Below, piece by piece: positions 20,511 to 30,552 of a DNA stretch of 64,000 bases. How positions within the stretch are numbered: the stretch's first letter is position 1; every line of letters begins with the position of its first letter. The notes below the pieces were generated by a model. It was not told the origin of the DNA, made no database searches, and worked only from the letters and a program-made list of their open reading frames with translations. The stretch lies in NCBI GenBank assembly GCA_037178625.1, contig CM074131.1, forward strand, positions 2,666,001 through 2,730,000, written 5' to 3'. This DNA comes from Skeletonema tropicum. Taxonomy: Eukaryota; Bacillariophyta; Thalassiosirophyceae; Thalassiosirales; Thalassiosiraceae. A program made the position numbers and the translations under genes.

Positions 20511-22068
20511 CTAAACATTGAAACGGAAGAGAATGCAATCTCCTTCTGCTACAACGTAGTCTTTTCCCTCGAGCCGCAGCTTTCCTTGCTTCTTACATTC
20601 AGCTTCGCTACCGCATGCTACCAAGTCCTCATAAGAGATTGTTTCAGCCTTGATGAAACCACGCTCGAAATCACCGTGTATCACACCCGCAGCCTTCGGG
20701 GTTGGGTGTTGTGTGTGTTGTAAATGAGAAGCAGGAGAAAGAAGAATTCGGTGAGAGGTGATAGATGTTTTTTGGCAGAGATGATAATGACGACGTGCAA
20801 CAACAGCCAAACAACCAACATTCAAGCCACCACAATAATAATATCATCAATAATTTGCACAACAGCTCCTCTAACTCACCTGAGGTGCTTTCCATCCCTT
20901 CTTAATAGTCCACGCCCTTGTTTCAGTTGGACCTGATGTAAAGTAGGTTTGCAAATTTAATATATCATATGCTTCACGAATAATGCGACGAAGACCAGTA
21001 TTGTCCAAGTTCACATCTAAAGATTCCAAAAAGTCGGCTCGATCCTCTGGATCCAAGTCAACTAATTCAGCTTCCACTTGAGCAGATACCAATACCACGG
21101 TAGCTCCTTCTTTCTTTGCTTGCTCTTCAAGTCTTTCAGACATGGCGTTTCCGGTTGCCAAGTCACTATCTGCTACATTTGCAGCATAAATCATCTTCTT
21201 TCTAGTCAGTAGTCCCAAAGACTTGATTTCAAGTTCTTCCTCTTCATCTAACTCTGCATTTCTTGCAGGCTCGTTGTTGTTTAATACCGCCACCAATTTT
21301 TCCAAAGCCTGGCCTTCCTTTGAGTCGGCCTTTCGTTCCTTCTTTACTCGCTGCAAACGCTTTTCCACTTGTGCCAAATCTGCAAGAGCCAATTCAAGAT
21401 TGATCAAATCGGCATCTCTGACTGGGTCCACACTCCCGTCAACGTGAATAACATTGTCATCCTCAAAGCATCTCACTACGTGCACGATGGCATCGCATTG
21501 ACGAATAGTGGCTAAAAATTGATTTCCCAATCCTTCTCCGTCAGATCTATGAATATATATATGTTGTATGTATTGAATTGTACGAAAAGCATGGAAAAAG
21601 TAGAAGAGCATCAGCTTTGTGCATGTAATGATATCAAAAAATGGTCAAATCATCTATTGCATGATATACATTTTGAACTTACGCTCCCTTTACAAGACCT
21701 GCAACATCCACAAACTCAAGAGTAGTAGGCACCGTTTTGACACTCTCATTAATCTTGGTCAAAACATCCAATCGAGGATCGGGCACCTCTACAATTCCAG
21801 TGTTGGGTTCAATTGTACAGAAAGGGTAGTTTGCTGCCTCAGCTCCTTGAGTTTCAGTAAGTGCATTAAACAATGTCGATTTTCCGACGTTAGGGAGACC
21901 CACAATGGCAGTTTGAAGTTTCATATTGAGAGTAGTTCTTGAGTATGATCTGGTGCTTGCTCGTGAAACTGATGGTGAGAGTGTTTGGGTGAAAGATGAC
22001 CGGGACACGAATGCCATCGATTGTCTGGTGATGGCGGCCAACATGGTGGCTGGGAGGTAAAGCTTCAT
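20511..22068 (-). CDS. ychF: Obg-like ATPase YchF/OLA1, plastid-targeted
   Basis: Three exons (22068-21683, 21546-20880, 20693-20511) give 411 residues. The P-loop is [15 protein letters not shown], and [15 protein letters not shown] crosses the first intron. TGS-domain phrases are [20 protein letters not shown] and [21 protein letters not shown] at the end. This is the full YchF family pattern. YchF binds ATP rather than GTP and is tied to ribosomes and stress responses. A leader of about 45 residues with [11 protein letters not shown] precedes the P-loop and resembles an ASAFAP plastid precursor. The cytosolic OLA1 paralogue would be encoded elsewhere. Confidence 0.92.
20694..20879 (-). other. 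YchF intron 2
   Basis: This is a 186-bp phase-0 intron on the minus strand, donor GTGAGT and acceptor CGAAG. It joins KAPQ to AAGVIHGDF. Confidence 0.85.
21547..21682 (-). other. YchF intron 1
   Basis: This is a 136-bp intron on the minus strand, donor GTAAGT and acceptor CATAG, phase 2. It joins LVKG to [11 protein letters not shown]. Confidence 0.9.
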
Positions 22069-22385
22069 TGGGAGCTGTAGTAAGTAAATGCTGGTAAACC
22101 AACCCTCTATTTCGTTGCTACTGGTGTATGCGCGATGTTCTTTCGCAGCTGCAATGAAAGAGGAGGTGGTGGAGAGGTGGAGGAGGGATGTGGTAGGCCG
22201 GCAACCTCTTTTGTGGTGATGGTGAGCGGAGTTGTGTGTGAGTCAGTGTAGCGCTGTCAACGTGGAACGTCACATCATAGGTTTAGACGTCACAGACACA
22301 GAGTCGCACAGAAAAGATTCACAAAATCTCTTTCATATTCACTATTTGCTGTTGTGGTATCTCTCTAGTTGTTGTCATCATCATC
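22069..22385. promoter_or_regulatory. Divergent region, YchF / FKBP-SAM genes
   Basis: These 317 bp between divergent starts of two plastid-protein genes hold no other feature that I can see. Confidence 0.35.
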
Positions 22386-23096
22386 ATGATGCAATCCATC
22401 TCTGCCATCCTTCTTTTAGCTGCATCAAGTGATGCGTTCGCACCACCAACTCGGCTGTCACCGAAGAGCAGCACATTGCTATTTGCATCAGAAGACTGGA
22501 TTCCGCTAGTCACAGATTCATCTGACATTTCACCAGTAAAAAAGCTAATTCTTGAAGAGGGAGAAGGTGAGCTACCAACAGATGGTTCTAGTGTCGAGAT
22601 AGAATACACTGGTACACTGGTTGGAGAGAAGGACTGGTCTGCACAAGATGTTGCTGACTGCTGGTTGTCAGAGCTGCAAGGGTTAGATCATTTAAAGGCA
22701 GAATTTTTACAGAACAATATCGACTTCGCCCTCCTGTCGGATAAGGATGTGTTCACAGAAGAGTTCTGCACCACTACGCTTGGCATTAGCAATAAAATAC
22801 AAGCAAAGAAGCTCATTATGGCGCGAAATAGGCTGACAAAGTCACAAGACGAGCACCCGGCTGGAACTGTCTTTGATTCGAGCGCAGAAAGGGGAAAGAA
22901 CTTTACTTTTAATTTAGGAAAAGGAGCAATCAAAGGAATAGATCTTGCAGTCAGGAGCATGAAAGTAGGTGAGAAAGCAAGTGTAGTGTGTCGTGCGGAT
23001 TATGCTTATGGTTCGGAAGGCTTACGAAGCAGCAAAGGTGATGTAATGGTACCTCCGTTTTCAACGCTAAATTTTGAGCTGAAGAGGGTTTGCTGA
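22386..23096 (+). CDS. Plastid FKBP-type peptidyl-prolyl isomerase with a SAM-like domain inserted
   Basis: The 236-residue protein starts with a signal peptide and ASAFAP motif (SSDAFAPP). The FKBP fold begins with VEIEYTGTLVG at about residue 68-78 and then breaks off. About 65 residues follow that look like a SAM domain (WSAQDVADCWLSEL, LLSDKDVFTEEF, LGISNKIQAKKLIMARNRL). The FKBP fold then resumes with GTVFDSSAERGKNFTFNLG and continues through IKGIDLAVRSMKVGEKA and YAYGSEG to the end. In ordinary FKBPs the TGTL and GTVFDSS segments are adjacent, so the SAM-like part is an insertion in a loop. It probably folds or scaffolds proteins in the plastid. Both halves of the FKBP are intact. Confidence 0.85.
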   Translation: MMQSISAILLLAASSDAFAPPTRLSPKSSTLLFASEDWIPLVTDSSDISPVKKLILEEGEGELPTDGSSVEIEYTGTLVGEKDWSAQDVADCWLSELQGLDHLKAEFLQNNIDFALLSDKDVFTEEFCTTTLGISNKIQAKKLIMARNRLTKSQDEHPAGTVFDSSAERGKNFTFNLGKGAIKGIDLAVRSMKVGEKASVVCRADYAYGSEGLRSSKGDVMVPPFSTLNFELKRVC

Positions 23097-23295
23097 TGGG
23101 CATATGAAACGCATAGTATCAGGTACATTTGAAGAGAATGAAATAGTCATCAAAGTGGCAAAAGCGATTCGAATACTGTAAAGAAAGCATTGCTGCGAGG
23201 GATAGGAGAACTGAAAGAGATATATCCATGCATCAACATATACCTAGAGTTTCTTATCTACATACAATGCATCTATACTTTTTTTCACAAACTGC

Positions 23296-26106
23296 CTACA
23301 GTTCGATCTCTCTTTCAGTTTGAGATTTGACGAATACAATGCCACCAGTCTTTTTACATAACTCGCATGTAGCTGACTTGCAATGTCGCACATTCATACT
23401 TGTGTGGGTCCTTCCCAAGTCTTTGCGAGAGAAGTCAATAAAGTTTGTGGCAAGATCTAAATCAAACGATAAATCGTTTTTGTCATGCAGTTCCAGATCT
23501 TTTTCTTCTTCTTTCGTAGTGATCATACATCCTATAAAACCTGGCGCCTTGTCTGCCTGACATAGTGCGCAGGAAAGCGACTTATAGCTCACTCCATCTA
23601 CAGTGTAATGGCTGTTCCCCATGTGAAATGAACCAGGTGGATCTTCCGCGAATGTCGTTGGCTGGTTGCCGATACCTCCGATACGATCAATGACATCATC
23701 CAGGTCATCTTCCAGTTGTTCTGAATCATCTCCAAGAGTATCGAAATCATTCTTTGACTCCTTGTTCTTGCGTCGCTTCACGCAGCATAGGGCAAGCAAT
23801 ATTAAAGCGAGTAACGTAGCAACACCAATGGCTATTGGTATTCCATTTTTCCTGTCCTGCATATCTGTTCCTGTTCCGCTCGCATCATTACTGGGAAGGG
23901 TGGGAAGGGCTGATGTTTCAGCTCCGCTGCCACCTTGTGGATGATCTTGTGCATAATCATCGTAGCTTTCACCTAAATATTTCACCTTGACCACCTCTGG
24001 AACGTCGGGATTCAATAATGCATCAGTTGACATAGCCTCTTTCAACAGAGCGCGCGTTGCGTCAGCTGCAGCATCGGAGCTTACTCCAGTGAATGAGAGA
24101 GTGAGGCCGCCATCAATGGCAAAACAACCGTCAGCGGTAGCAGATTCATATGAGCATAACCCATCAGGGACAGATACGTCCTCGGGGAATGATTCAATCC
24201 CGGTCACCCCAAATTCTGCAAGCCTCCTCCTCAACCTTTCTTCCGTCAAGCACCAAGACAACATGGAATCTGCCAAGTACTTTAGGATCTCACCTTCAAG
24301 CGAAGGCAGAATGGTACTAGCATCAGCCACTTGCGCCGTTTCTACTTCGTACGCATATGTGACCAAAGTTTTGTCTGCTTCTTCTTGAGAACCTGGGCAA
24401 TTGATGGAATCGATTGTGTCGCCATTTTCTCCTCCTACTACATTCCCTCCAACTGTTGAATCTGATCCTCCAGTACTTGATTCTCCAGTACTACCGATGG
24501 TGTCTGATCCTACAGTACTACCGATAGTCCCGTAGTCATAGCCTATTCGTGTAAAAACCTCATCTCCTTCATTGTATTCGTCGTTCGCTGCCTTGGACGT
24601 GTCGAACTCGACAGCATTGCAAATTCGTCCAGCTTCGCAACCCCCAATCAACTCCCAGCCTTCGCCCCCTGGCACATGGTCATTACAATTACTCTCGTCA
24701 ACGCAGCCGTGAAGAAGCTTATCAACTGACACAGAGATTTTGTCACCGACATTGTATTCATCTGTGTCAGCAAATTGTGGAGCACAAACTTTAGTGCCGC
24801 TACAAGTTCCAACGAGATCCCAACCTTCAGCTGATGGATCGCTGGGTCTTGAGTTATTACACTTTTCCTTGTCGCTACACTGGTAAATAAGCTTGAAGCT
24901 ATCGCTATTCTCGCTGGCTCCAAATCCTGCTGCAGATCCTGTTCCAGATGCTGCTCCAGATGCTGCTCCAGATGCTGCTCCAGAACCAGCTCCAGAACCA
25001 GCTCCAGAACCAGCTCCAGAACCAGCTCCAGAACCTGCTCCAGCTCCAGAACCTGCTCCAGAACCAGCTCCAGAACCTGCTCCAGCTCCAGAACCTGCTC
25101 CAGAACCTGCTCCAGAACCCGTTACTGCGCTTAACATAGCACTATCGATTGTACCTTCAGTATCACCTTCACTATTCCCTCCAAATCCACCTGCGCCACC
25201 TGAACCTCCAGTACCACCTTCACTATTTCCTCCAATCCCTCCAAATCCACCAGCGCCGCCTGAACCTCCAGTTCCACCTTCACTATTTCCTCCAAACCCT
25301 CCAAATCCACCAGCGCCACCTGAGCCTCCTGTGCTACCTATGGTCCCGTAGTTACGACCAATCGTTGTGAAAACTTCATCTCCGACAGTGTAATAGTCGC
25401 TAGTTGCCTTGGACGCATCAAACTCCTCAACGTTGCTATTTTCTCCGGCTTTGAGACCTCCAAATAGCTTCCAACCGTCTCCTTCACCGTTTACATTCGC
25501 ACCAAATGAAGTTGGCACATGATCATTACACTGCTCAGAGTTTATACACTGGTGAAGAAGCTTGTCGACCTCCACAGAAACCCTATCGCCTCGACTGTAA
25601 TTCTTCGATGCGTCGTACTTCGGAAAGGGACAAATACCTCCTCCAAAGTCACATACACCTTGAAACTCCCAACCCTCTGCTGCTGGGTCACTTGGGCTTG
25701 ACTGGTTGCACAGATTTCTTTGTGTGCATTCGTAAACAAGCGTATCGCCGTAGTCGTCATCATTTCCATTGGCATCATCATTGGCATCATCATCTACACC
25801 TCCGTTGAAATCATCGTCATCCAATCCTCTGTCTCCTCCTTCATCGAGGTATCCATCAGTGTCTGCTGGAGGATCAACTCCTTCGGGACAATCCCACTCG
25901 TAGTTTTCGGGATTCTCCTTTGGATCATCGTTACTCCAAACCTTTTTACAGCCGTTACGATACGCAAGGTAGACTATAGGCTGGTTATCATCAAATGCGT
26001 ATTGAAAATCTCCCACCGGCAGAGCTGCGTCTTCACTGGTGGTAATAACGTCTTCACTGGTGGTATCTTGACGAAGGTGTCGTCTCATGCTGTTCTTTTG
26101 GCTCAT
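23296..26106 (-). CDS. Glycine-rich, silk-like repeat membrane protein
   Basis: The 936-residue protein is intronless. Two copies of a Cys-containing module of about 110 residues (one ending TIGRNYGTIGST, the other TIGYDYGTIGST) share phrases such as SDPAAEGWEFQG and VDKLLH.C....CNDHVP. Between them lie repeats of GGSGGAGGFGG and a long run of AGSG units like silk or elastic proteins. A third globular region of about 150 residues follows, then a membrane segment (IAIGVATLLALILLALCC) and a cytosolic tail with Cys pairs. No signal peptide is visible at this Met, and an in-frame stop lies just upstream, so a missed 5' exon is possible. A cell-surface or frustule-associated role is inferred. Confidence 0.75.
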   Translation of the reverse strand: MSQKNSMRRHLRQDTTSEDVITTSEDAALPVGDFQYAFDDNQPIVYLAYRNGCKKVWSNDDPKENPENYEWDCPEGVDPPADTDGYLDEGGDRGLDDDDFNGGVDDDANDDANGNDDDYGDTLVYECTQRNLCNQSSPSDPAAEGWEFQGVCDFGGGICPFPKYDASKNYSRGDRVSVEVDKLLHQCINSEQCNDHVPTSFGANVNGEGDGWKLFGGLKAGENSNVEEFDASKATSDYYTVGDEVFTTIGRNYGTIGSTGGSGGAGGFGGFGGNSEGGTGGSGGAGGFGGIGGNSEGGTGGSGGAGGFGGNSEGDTEGTIDSAMLSAVTGSGAGSGAGSGAGAGSGAGSGAGSGAGAGSGAGSGAGSGAGSGAGSGAASGAASGAASGTGSAAGFGASENSDSFKLIYQCSDKEKCNNSRPSDPSAEGWDLVGTCSGTKVCAPQFADTDEYNVGDKISVSVDKLLHGCVDESNCNDHVPGGEGWELIGGCEAGRICNAVEFDTSKAANDEYNEGDEVFTRIGYDYGTIGSTVGSDTIGSTGESSTGGSDSTVGGNVVGGENGDTIDSINCPGSQEEADKTLVTYAYEVETAQVADASTILPSLEGEILKYLADSMLSWCLTEERLRRRLAEFGVTGIESFPEDVSVPDGLCSYESATADGCFAIDGGLTLSFTGVSSDAAADATRALLKEAMSTDALLNPDVPEVVKVKYLGESYDDYAQDHPQGGSGAETSALPTLPSNDASGTGTDMQDRKNGIPIAIGVATLLALILLALCCVKRRKNKESKNDFDTLGDDSEQLEDDLDDVIDRIGGIGNQPTTFAEDPPGSFHMGNSHYTVDGVSYKSLSCALCQADKAPGFIGCMITTKEEEKDLELHDKNDLSFDLDLATNFIDFSRKDLGRTHTSMNVRHCKSATCELCKKTGGIVFVKSQTEREIEL

Positions 26107-26849
26107 GATGCTCTATCTGTTGACTGACTTCACAAAGAATGAAAAACAGGTAGAAGCAAGTATAGCAAGATGATGGATGGTGTGCGTCTCCGCCTAATAT
26201 ACGTTTATTACTGTTCTCTTTTGACAAGTGGTGGCCTAAACCCGACTGTGTATGCGTTGGATAGTGGTGGTGGCTGCAACGCATGAGCATGAGTAAGTTG
26301 TTGCTGCGGCATCTTTCGTGGCATCAGTTTGAATTAACGTCCCGGATTCCTGCAGATAAGAAAGACGTTAAATTAGCGATCCATTACAAGAAAGCAAAAA
26401 TATTACTAATAGGGATGTTGCCTCACAAGGGACGTTTTCTTACCGCTTACTATTCTCTTGATTTTACAGAATTGAATCACCGGAATTCTGAGAACAGTCA
26501 CCTCCTCAATCCAGCCACTCACTTCTTTGCGAGCAGGTAAGCACCATGACAGAGAGTTGCGTAGGCAGCTGCGAGACGGCGGTGTTGGATGAATTGGTGT
26601 GCAGTAGCTCTGCCAAAGGATGATAATCTTCTTCTCGTGCCCGTCTACTTTAAATCGGTGTGGTGATATGTAGTTGAAGTATTTTCTTCTCATCTGATCT
26701 ATTGTATTTTAAGCACGCTGAATGTTAGTTGAAATCATTTCTTTCACTAACGTTTTATTCCTTTCTTTTCTATTCATCTTTAGAGATTCATCTCGACCAT
26801 TCATTACTCGAAGGAAGCCACATTTGTATCATCACATATATAATCCATC
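26107..26849. promoter_or_regulatory. Divergent region upstream of the silk-like gene and RPL10A
   Basis: These 743 bp have no supported gene. Just before RPL10A a pyrimidine-rich stretch ends in CATCTTTAG at about 26,783, which could be the acceptor of a 5'-UTR intron. That is only a suggestion from sequence. Confidence 0.35.
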
Positions 26850-27518
26850 ATGTCCAACAAGTTGAACTCAGCCATCCTCGACAAGGCCGTCGACACCATA
26901 CTCGCCTACTCTGCTGGAGAAGGTGAAGGTAAGAAGCGTAACTTCACTGAGACTGTTGAAATCCAGATCACTTTGAAGAACTACGACCCCCAGCGTGACA
27001 AGCGTTTCTCTGGAACCTTCAAGCTTCCCCAGATTCCTCGACCCAACCTCAAGTGCTGCATGCTTGGAAATGCTGCTCACTGTGAACAAGCCGACCGTAT
27101 CGGAATTGACCACATGAGTGTTGAGGACCTCAAGAAGCTCAACAAGAACAAGAAGCTTGTTAAGAAGCTTGCCAAGAAGTATGATTTCTTCATGGCTTCT
27201 GACAACATGATCAAGCAGATCCCCCGTCTTTTGGGTCCCGGTCTTACCAAGGCTGGTAAGTTCCCTACCCTTCTTTCCTCTGGTGAGGATATGCAGGAGA
27301 AGATTGATGAGGTCAAGGCTACCATCAAGTTCCAAATGAAGAAGGTTATGTGCCTCAACGTAGCTGTTGCCAACGTTGATATGGAGAAGCAACAAATCAT
27401 TGTCAATGTTCAGCTTGCTGCTAACTTTTTGGCATCGCTTCTTAAGAAGCAGTGGCAAAACATTGGCCAGATGTACATCAAGTCTACCATGGGACCTCCT
27501 CAACAAATCTTCTTCTAA
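26850..27518 (+). CDS. RPL10A: 60S ribosomal protein L10a (uL1)
   Basis: This is the complete 222-residue cytosolic uL1. The family pattern is clear in [79 protein letters not shown] and the end MGPPQQIFF. Codon use is strongly biased (AAG for Lys, CGT for Arg), as expected for a highly expressed gene and unlike its neighbours. uL1 forms the stalk beside the ribosomal E site. Confidence 0.97.
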   Translation: MSNKLNSAILDKAVDTILAYSAGEGEGKKRNFTETVEIQITLKNYDPQRDKRFSGTFKLPQIPRPNLKCCMLGNAAHCEQADRIGIDHMSVEDLKKLNKNKKLVKKLAKKYDFFMASDNMIKQIPRLLGPGLTKAGKFPTLLSSGEDMQEKIDEVKATIKFQMKKVMCLNVAVANVDMEKQQIIVNVQLAANFLASLLKKQWQNIGQMYIKSTMGPPQQIFF

Positions 27519-28258
27519 GCATTGTGGCAGTGTGTCGTGGCAGAGGTGGATCGTTGGTCTTCTCTATTTGGATAAAGCTAAATATTCACTTGTTTGCTAT
27601 AGTTATCTTTACTTTCATATGTTTTTTCACCTTTGCTTATCATGTCTCCTTTTTCGGGCGGATATGTTCAAGCACTGGTACTATTTCTTCTTACTGCTGA
27701 CTATGAATTGAACTTGGTTAGTAACACTCAAGACCAACCTCTTCCTACCGGCATATCAAAACCAGGAGTGTATGAATGTATAATACTCCAGCATCAATAA
27801 CACTCCTTCATCTTTCGGGCAACGAATTGCAGCAATAGAGTCGAAAACAAGAAGCTCCACACTATGTCCACATGTATGTATTTATTTAGGTAGTCCTTTG
27901 TCTCCACCTCAAAAATACCACTTCTATCTTCTGATTCCGCTCGATCCCATGCCATGCTCCTCTGATCGAGACTGAAATTGTTGTGACTCGTGACTGAAAA
28001 CTGCATGCAGCATGCATGTCATCGTTGGTCGTGGGTCTGGCATGGAGAAAGAAAGGAGCTCCCTCATACAAAGTAATAAACGATAGCCCCTACGACCCAA
28101 AGGAATACTCCTATCATTTTCGATGAGAACTCCCAAAGCGAACTCCAAGGGCAAATCCGATCTCAATCAAGAAGATTTGCATCGTGTCAATGATTCTGCA
28201 CCACTCATAAAAAGAAGAAATAAAATATCAAAACAAACGCAACAATAACAAAAACATA
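27519..28258. other. Intergenic region after RPL10A
   Basis: These 740 bp hold the RPL10A 3' end and the promoter of the IF1-like gene. No coding region, repeat or RNA gene could be supported. Confidence 0.35.
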
Positions 28259-28733
28259 ATGATGCTTTCCACCGCCCGCATTGTCAGTCGCCGCGTTGTA
28301 ACGGCCAATATTGCACCCAGAGCAGTAGCCGCAGTTGGTTCTACTCGATGCATGTCGATTGCAGATCAGTTGGGAAAGAAGGTACGTCTGCAATTGTGGA
28401 TTAAAAGATATCTTTTGATTTTATTGTATCATCACACTAACAGCGAGGTCATATCTGTATTGTCTATTTCAAACAAATCAAAACAAACACAATGTAAAAC
28501 AGGAAAAAGTTGAAGAAGACAGATACATTCGCGCCCGTGAGGCACAAATTGCATCAGCTAAAGCTGCCGCTGCGGCTGCAGACACTAAAGCAGCGGAGCT
28601 TGCAGCGAAGAGTCAGGAATTAATCGAGGCAAAGACGGCATCAATGAACGAGGTCGCTGATCTGCTTGCACAGACTGGGGATGTTATCAGTGAAGCTGGG
28701 CTTGCCAATCTTGCTGATTGGAAGCACACATAA
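28259..28733 (+). CDS. Mitochondrial ATPase inhibitor IF1-like protein
   Basis: Two exons, 28259-28381 and 28503-28733, give 117 residues. The first 30 residues are basic and Ser/Ala-rich with no acids (MMLSTARIVSRRVVT), a good mitochondrial presequence ending near RCMS. After the intron the sequence EDRYIRAREAQIA resembles the conserved ERYFRARAKEQ helix of IF1. A long Ala-rich helix follows (AKAAAAAADTKAAELAAK), likely a coiled coil. IF1 blocks ATP hydrolysis by F1 at low pH. The match is short, so the call is moderate. Confidence 0.65.
28382..28502 (+). other. Intron in the IF1-like gene
   Basis: This is a 121-bp phase-0 intron, donor GTACGT and acceptor AAACAG. It joins LGKK to EKVEEDRY. 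Confidence 0.85.
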
Positions 28734-28909
28734 AGATGTATGATGTATCCATACGAGGGGTTTGAACTATAATGACAGAGCTTTTATTTGCAAACTCTGT
28801 GGGGAAAGTGTACAGGAGCACAAGCAAACAAATGAAGTGGATCAAAATTATTTGAAGTCATGTGGAGGCTTCGTGCAACACATTAATTTAAGATATCTGT
28901 ATCAAAAAC

Positions 28910-30277
28910 TCACACTGGAGATTGTGAATCGTCAAATTCATCTACGACATCAAAATTCACTCCTTCATTACGCATGTATTCGTATACCTTTTCGCTGTCT
29001 CCGAATAGGGCACCAGGGAGTGTCACCCCACTCTCAAAACTCAAGTCATTCCGATCAGCCTTGCCAGCGTCTAAGATTGTTAATGCAAGCGATATGATGA
29101 GAATTGGAGTTGCCACATAACCTGGTTCAGGTCCAGACACTTTGATACGAGCTCTGGGATCGCTACTGGTTGGTCCAAAGGCAGTCACGTATGTACAAAA
29201 TCTTCCTTTCTCCAATTCTTCTTGCGTTGGGCCTCCTGCTGTGAACACACCTCCACTGAAGCCTTCCGGGTTGGCATGTAGCATGTCGCATCCCCACTTA
29301 TATCTCGCAAGCAAGGAAAAGGTAGCGCCAAATCCCATTACTTTCAAGACTGACGTGATATCTTTAGCATCCATGCCAATTAGGACGCTCAACCTCGGTT
29401 CCGGGATTGCAGTGCCCTTGCGTGGATGATCGGGCTTTCGACTGCGTAAGTATCTCCAGCTTGATCGAATGGATGCGGAGTCCGCTCCGACAAATTTCAT
29501 GGTGCGCAATCCCAAGCTTTCATTGTATCCAGGCAAAATTCCAGGTGCGGCTACGAGTCCTTTCTCCCACTGATTTGGTCTTGAGGGAGGCATCGTCTCT
29601 TTGAATTCGGGGTAACTCTCTGATACTTTCTTTCTAGACTTTGCAAGCTCACCACTTGCCGCAGCATGAAACCCATCCACTGCAGCGTGAAAAGTTGTGG
29701 CGTTAGCACGCGAAATGTTTTGCATCGTGTGAATAACTTCAACACCAGCACAAGAGGTGCAATTCTTTAGTAACTCCCTTTCTGCAAGAGCTGCTCCTAA
29801 TTCAGCTGGCACGCAATCAAACGCTGCTGCATGACAAGCTAACACACCAGCTTCTCTAGCCTGACGATCAAATGATAGCAGTGCATCGTCGAAGAATTGT
29901 GGTTCCCCACATAAATCCAAGTAATCTGCACGTGCTTCCACAGCAGCTTTGAGGATAGGAATACCACACTGTCGATAAGGTCCCGCGCAGGCAATAACTA
30001 CCTTGGCATTTGAAAAGGCGGCTACTAGCTTGTCGCTGTCATTCACTATATCAGAGACAACATAAATTGACGACTTGCATTTACTTTCGTCCCATCCTAC
30101 TACATTCGCCACTGCTGTTAATTTCTCTTGACTCCTTCCGCATATGGCAACATTCAGCTCGGGATGATGCTTCACAAGATGTGCCAGAACGCGTTTGCCA
30201 GTGAAGCCGGTCGCACCATGAACAATGATATCAATTGCCCGGGTAGTGTAACGCTCTTTTCGAGAGGTAGCAGTCAT
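28910..30277 (-). CDS. Saccharopine dehydrogenase-like oxidoreductase (SCCPDH family)
   Basis: The intact 455-residue frame starts with a Rossmann fold, IIVHGATGFTGKRVLAHL, followed by NVAICGRSQEKL and CAGPYRQCGIPIL. The motif YLDLCGEPQF and the AAFDCVPAELGA segment are typical of the SCCPDH / trans-acting enoyl reductase group, not of true lysine-pathway saccharopine dehydrogenases. The substrate is not known; lipid-related roles have been suggested for relatives. No targeting peptide is visible. Confidence 0.85.
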   Translation of the reverse strand: MTATSRKERYTTRAIDIIVHGATGFTGKRVLAHLVKHHPELNVAICGRSQEKLTAVANVVGWDESKCKSSIYVVSDIVNDSDKLVAAFSNAKVVIACAGPYRQCGIPILKAAVEARADYLDLCGEPQFFDDALLSFDRQAREAGVLACHAAAFDCVPAELGAALAERELLKNCTSCAGVEVIHTMQNISRANATTFHAAVDGFHAAASGELAKSRKKVSESYPEFKETMPPSRPNQWEKGLVAAPGILPGYNESLGLRTMKFVGADSASIRSSWRYLRSRKPDHPRKGTAIPEPRLSVLIGMDAKDITSVLKVMGFGATFSLLARYKWGCDMLHANPEGFSGGVFTAGGPTQEELEKGRFCTYVTAFGPTSSDPRARIKVSGPEPGYVATPILIISLALTILDAGKADRNDLSFESGVTLPGALFGDSEKVYEYMRNEGVNFDVVDEFDDSQSPV

Positions 30278-30552
30278 GATAAGAAGAAGTCAATTGTTCT
30301 TCTACAAAAGAAATACATATTCGATAACGTGCGAGTCGGCGGTGGCGTGGTCGGTGAATGAATGATGGTGAAAGTTGATACGGAAAAGTGAGAAGTGCGG
30401 ACGGAGAGAACGTAGAATGATGCGTATCTTCTCTCTTTTGCCCACTGCCACCGACCATCACGTGATCATGTCGCGGTGTCAGGCGTGTCAAGCCAGTGTA
30501 GTCCGACATCCACAACCGTCCACCAAGAAGAACCACCGCATCCACCACCACC

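Noticed and set aside
24890..25340. Long frames on the plus strand opposite the silk-like gene (Pro/Ala repeats).
   Set aside because: They are mirror images of the Gly/Ser repeat codons and have no other coding support.
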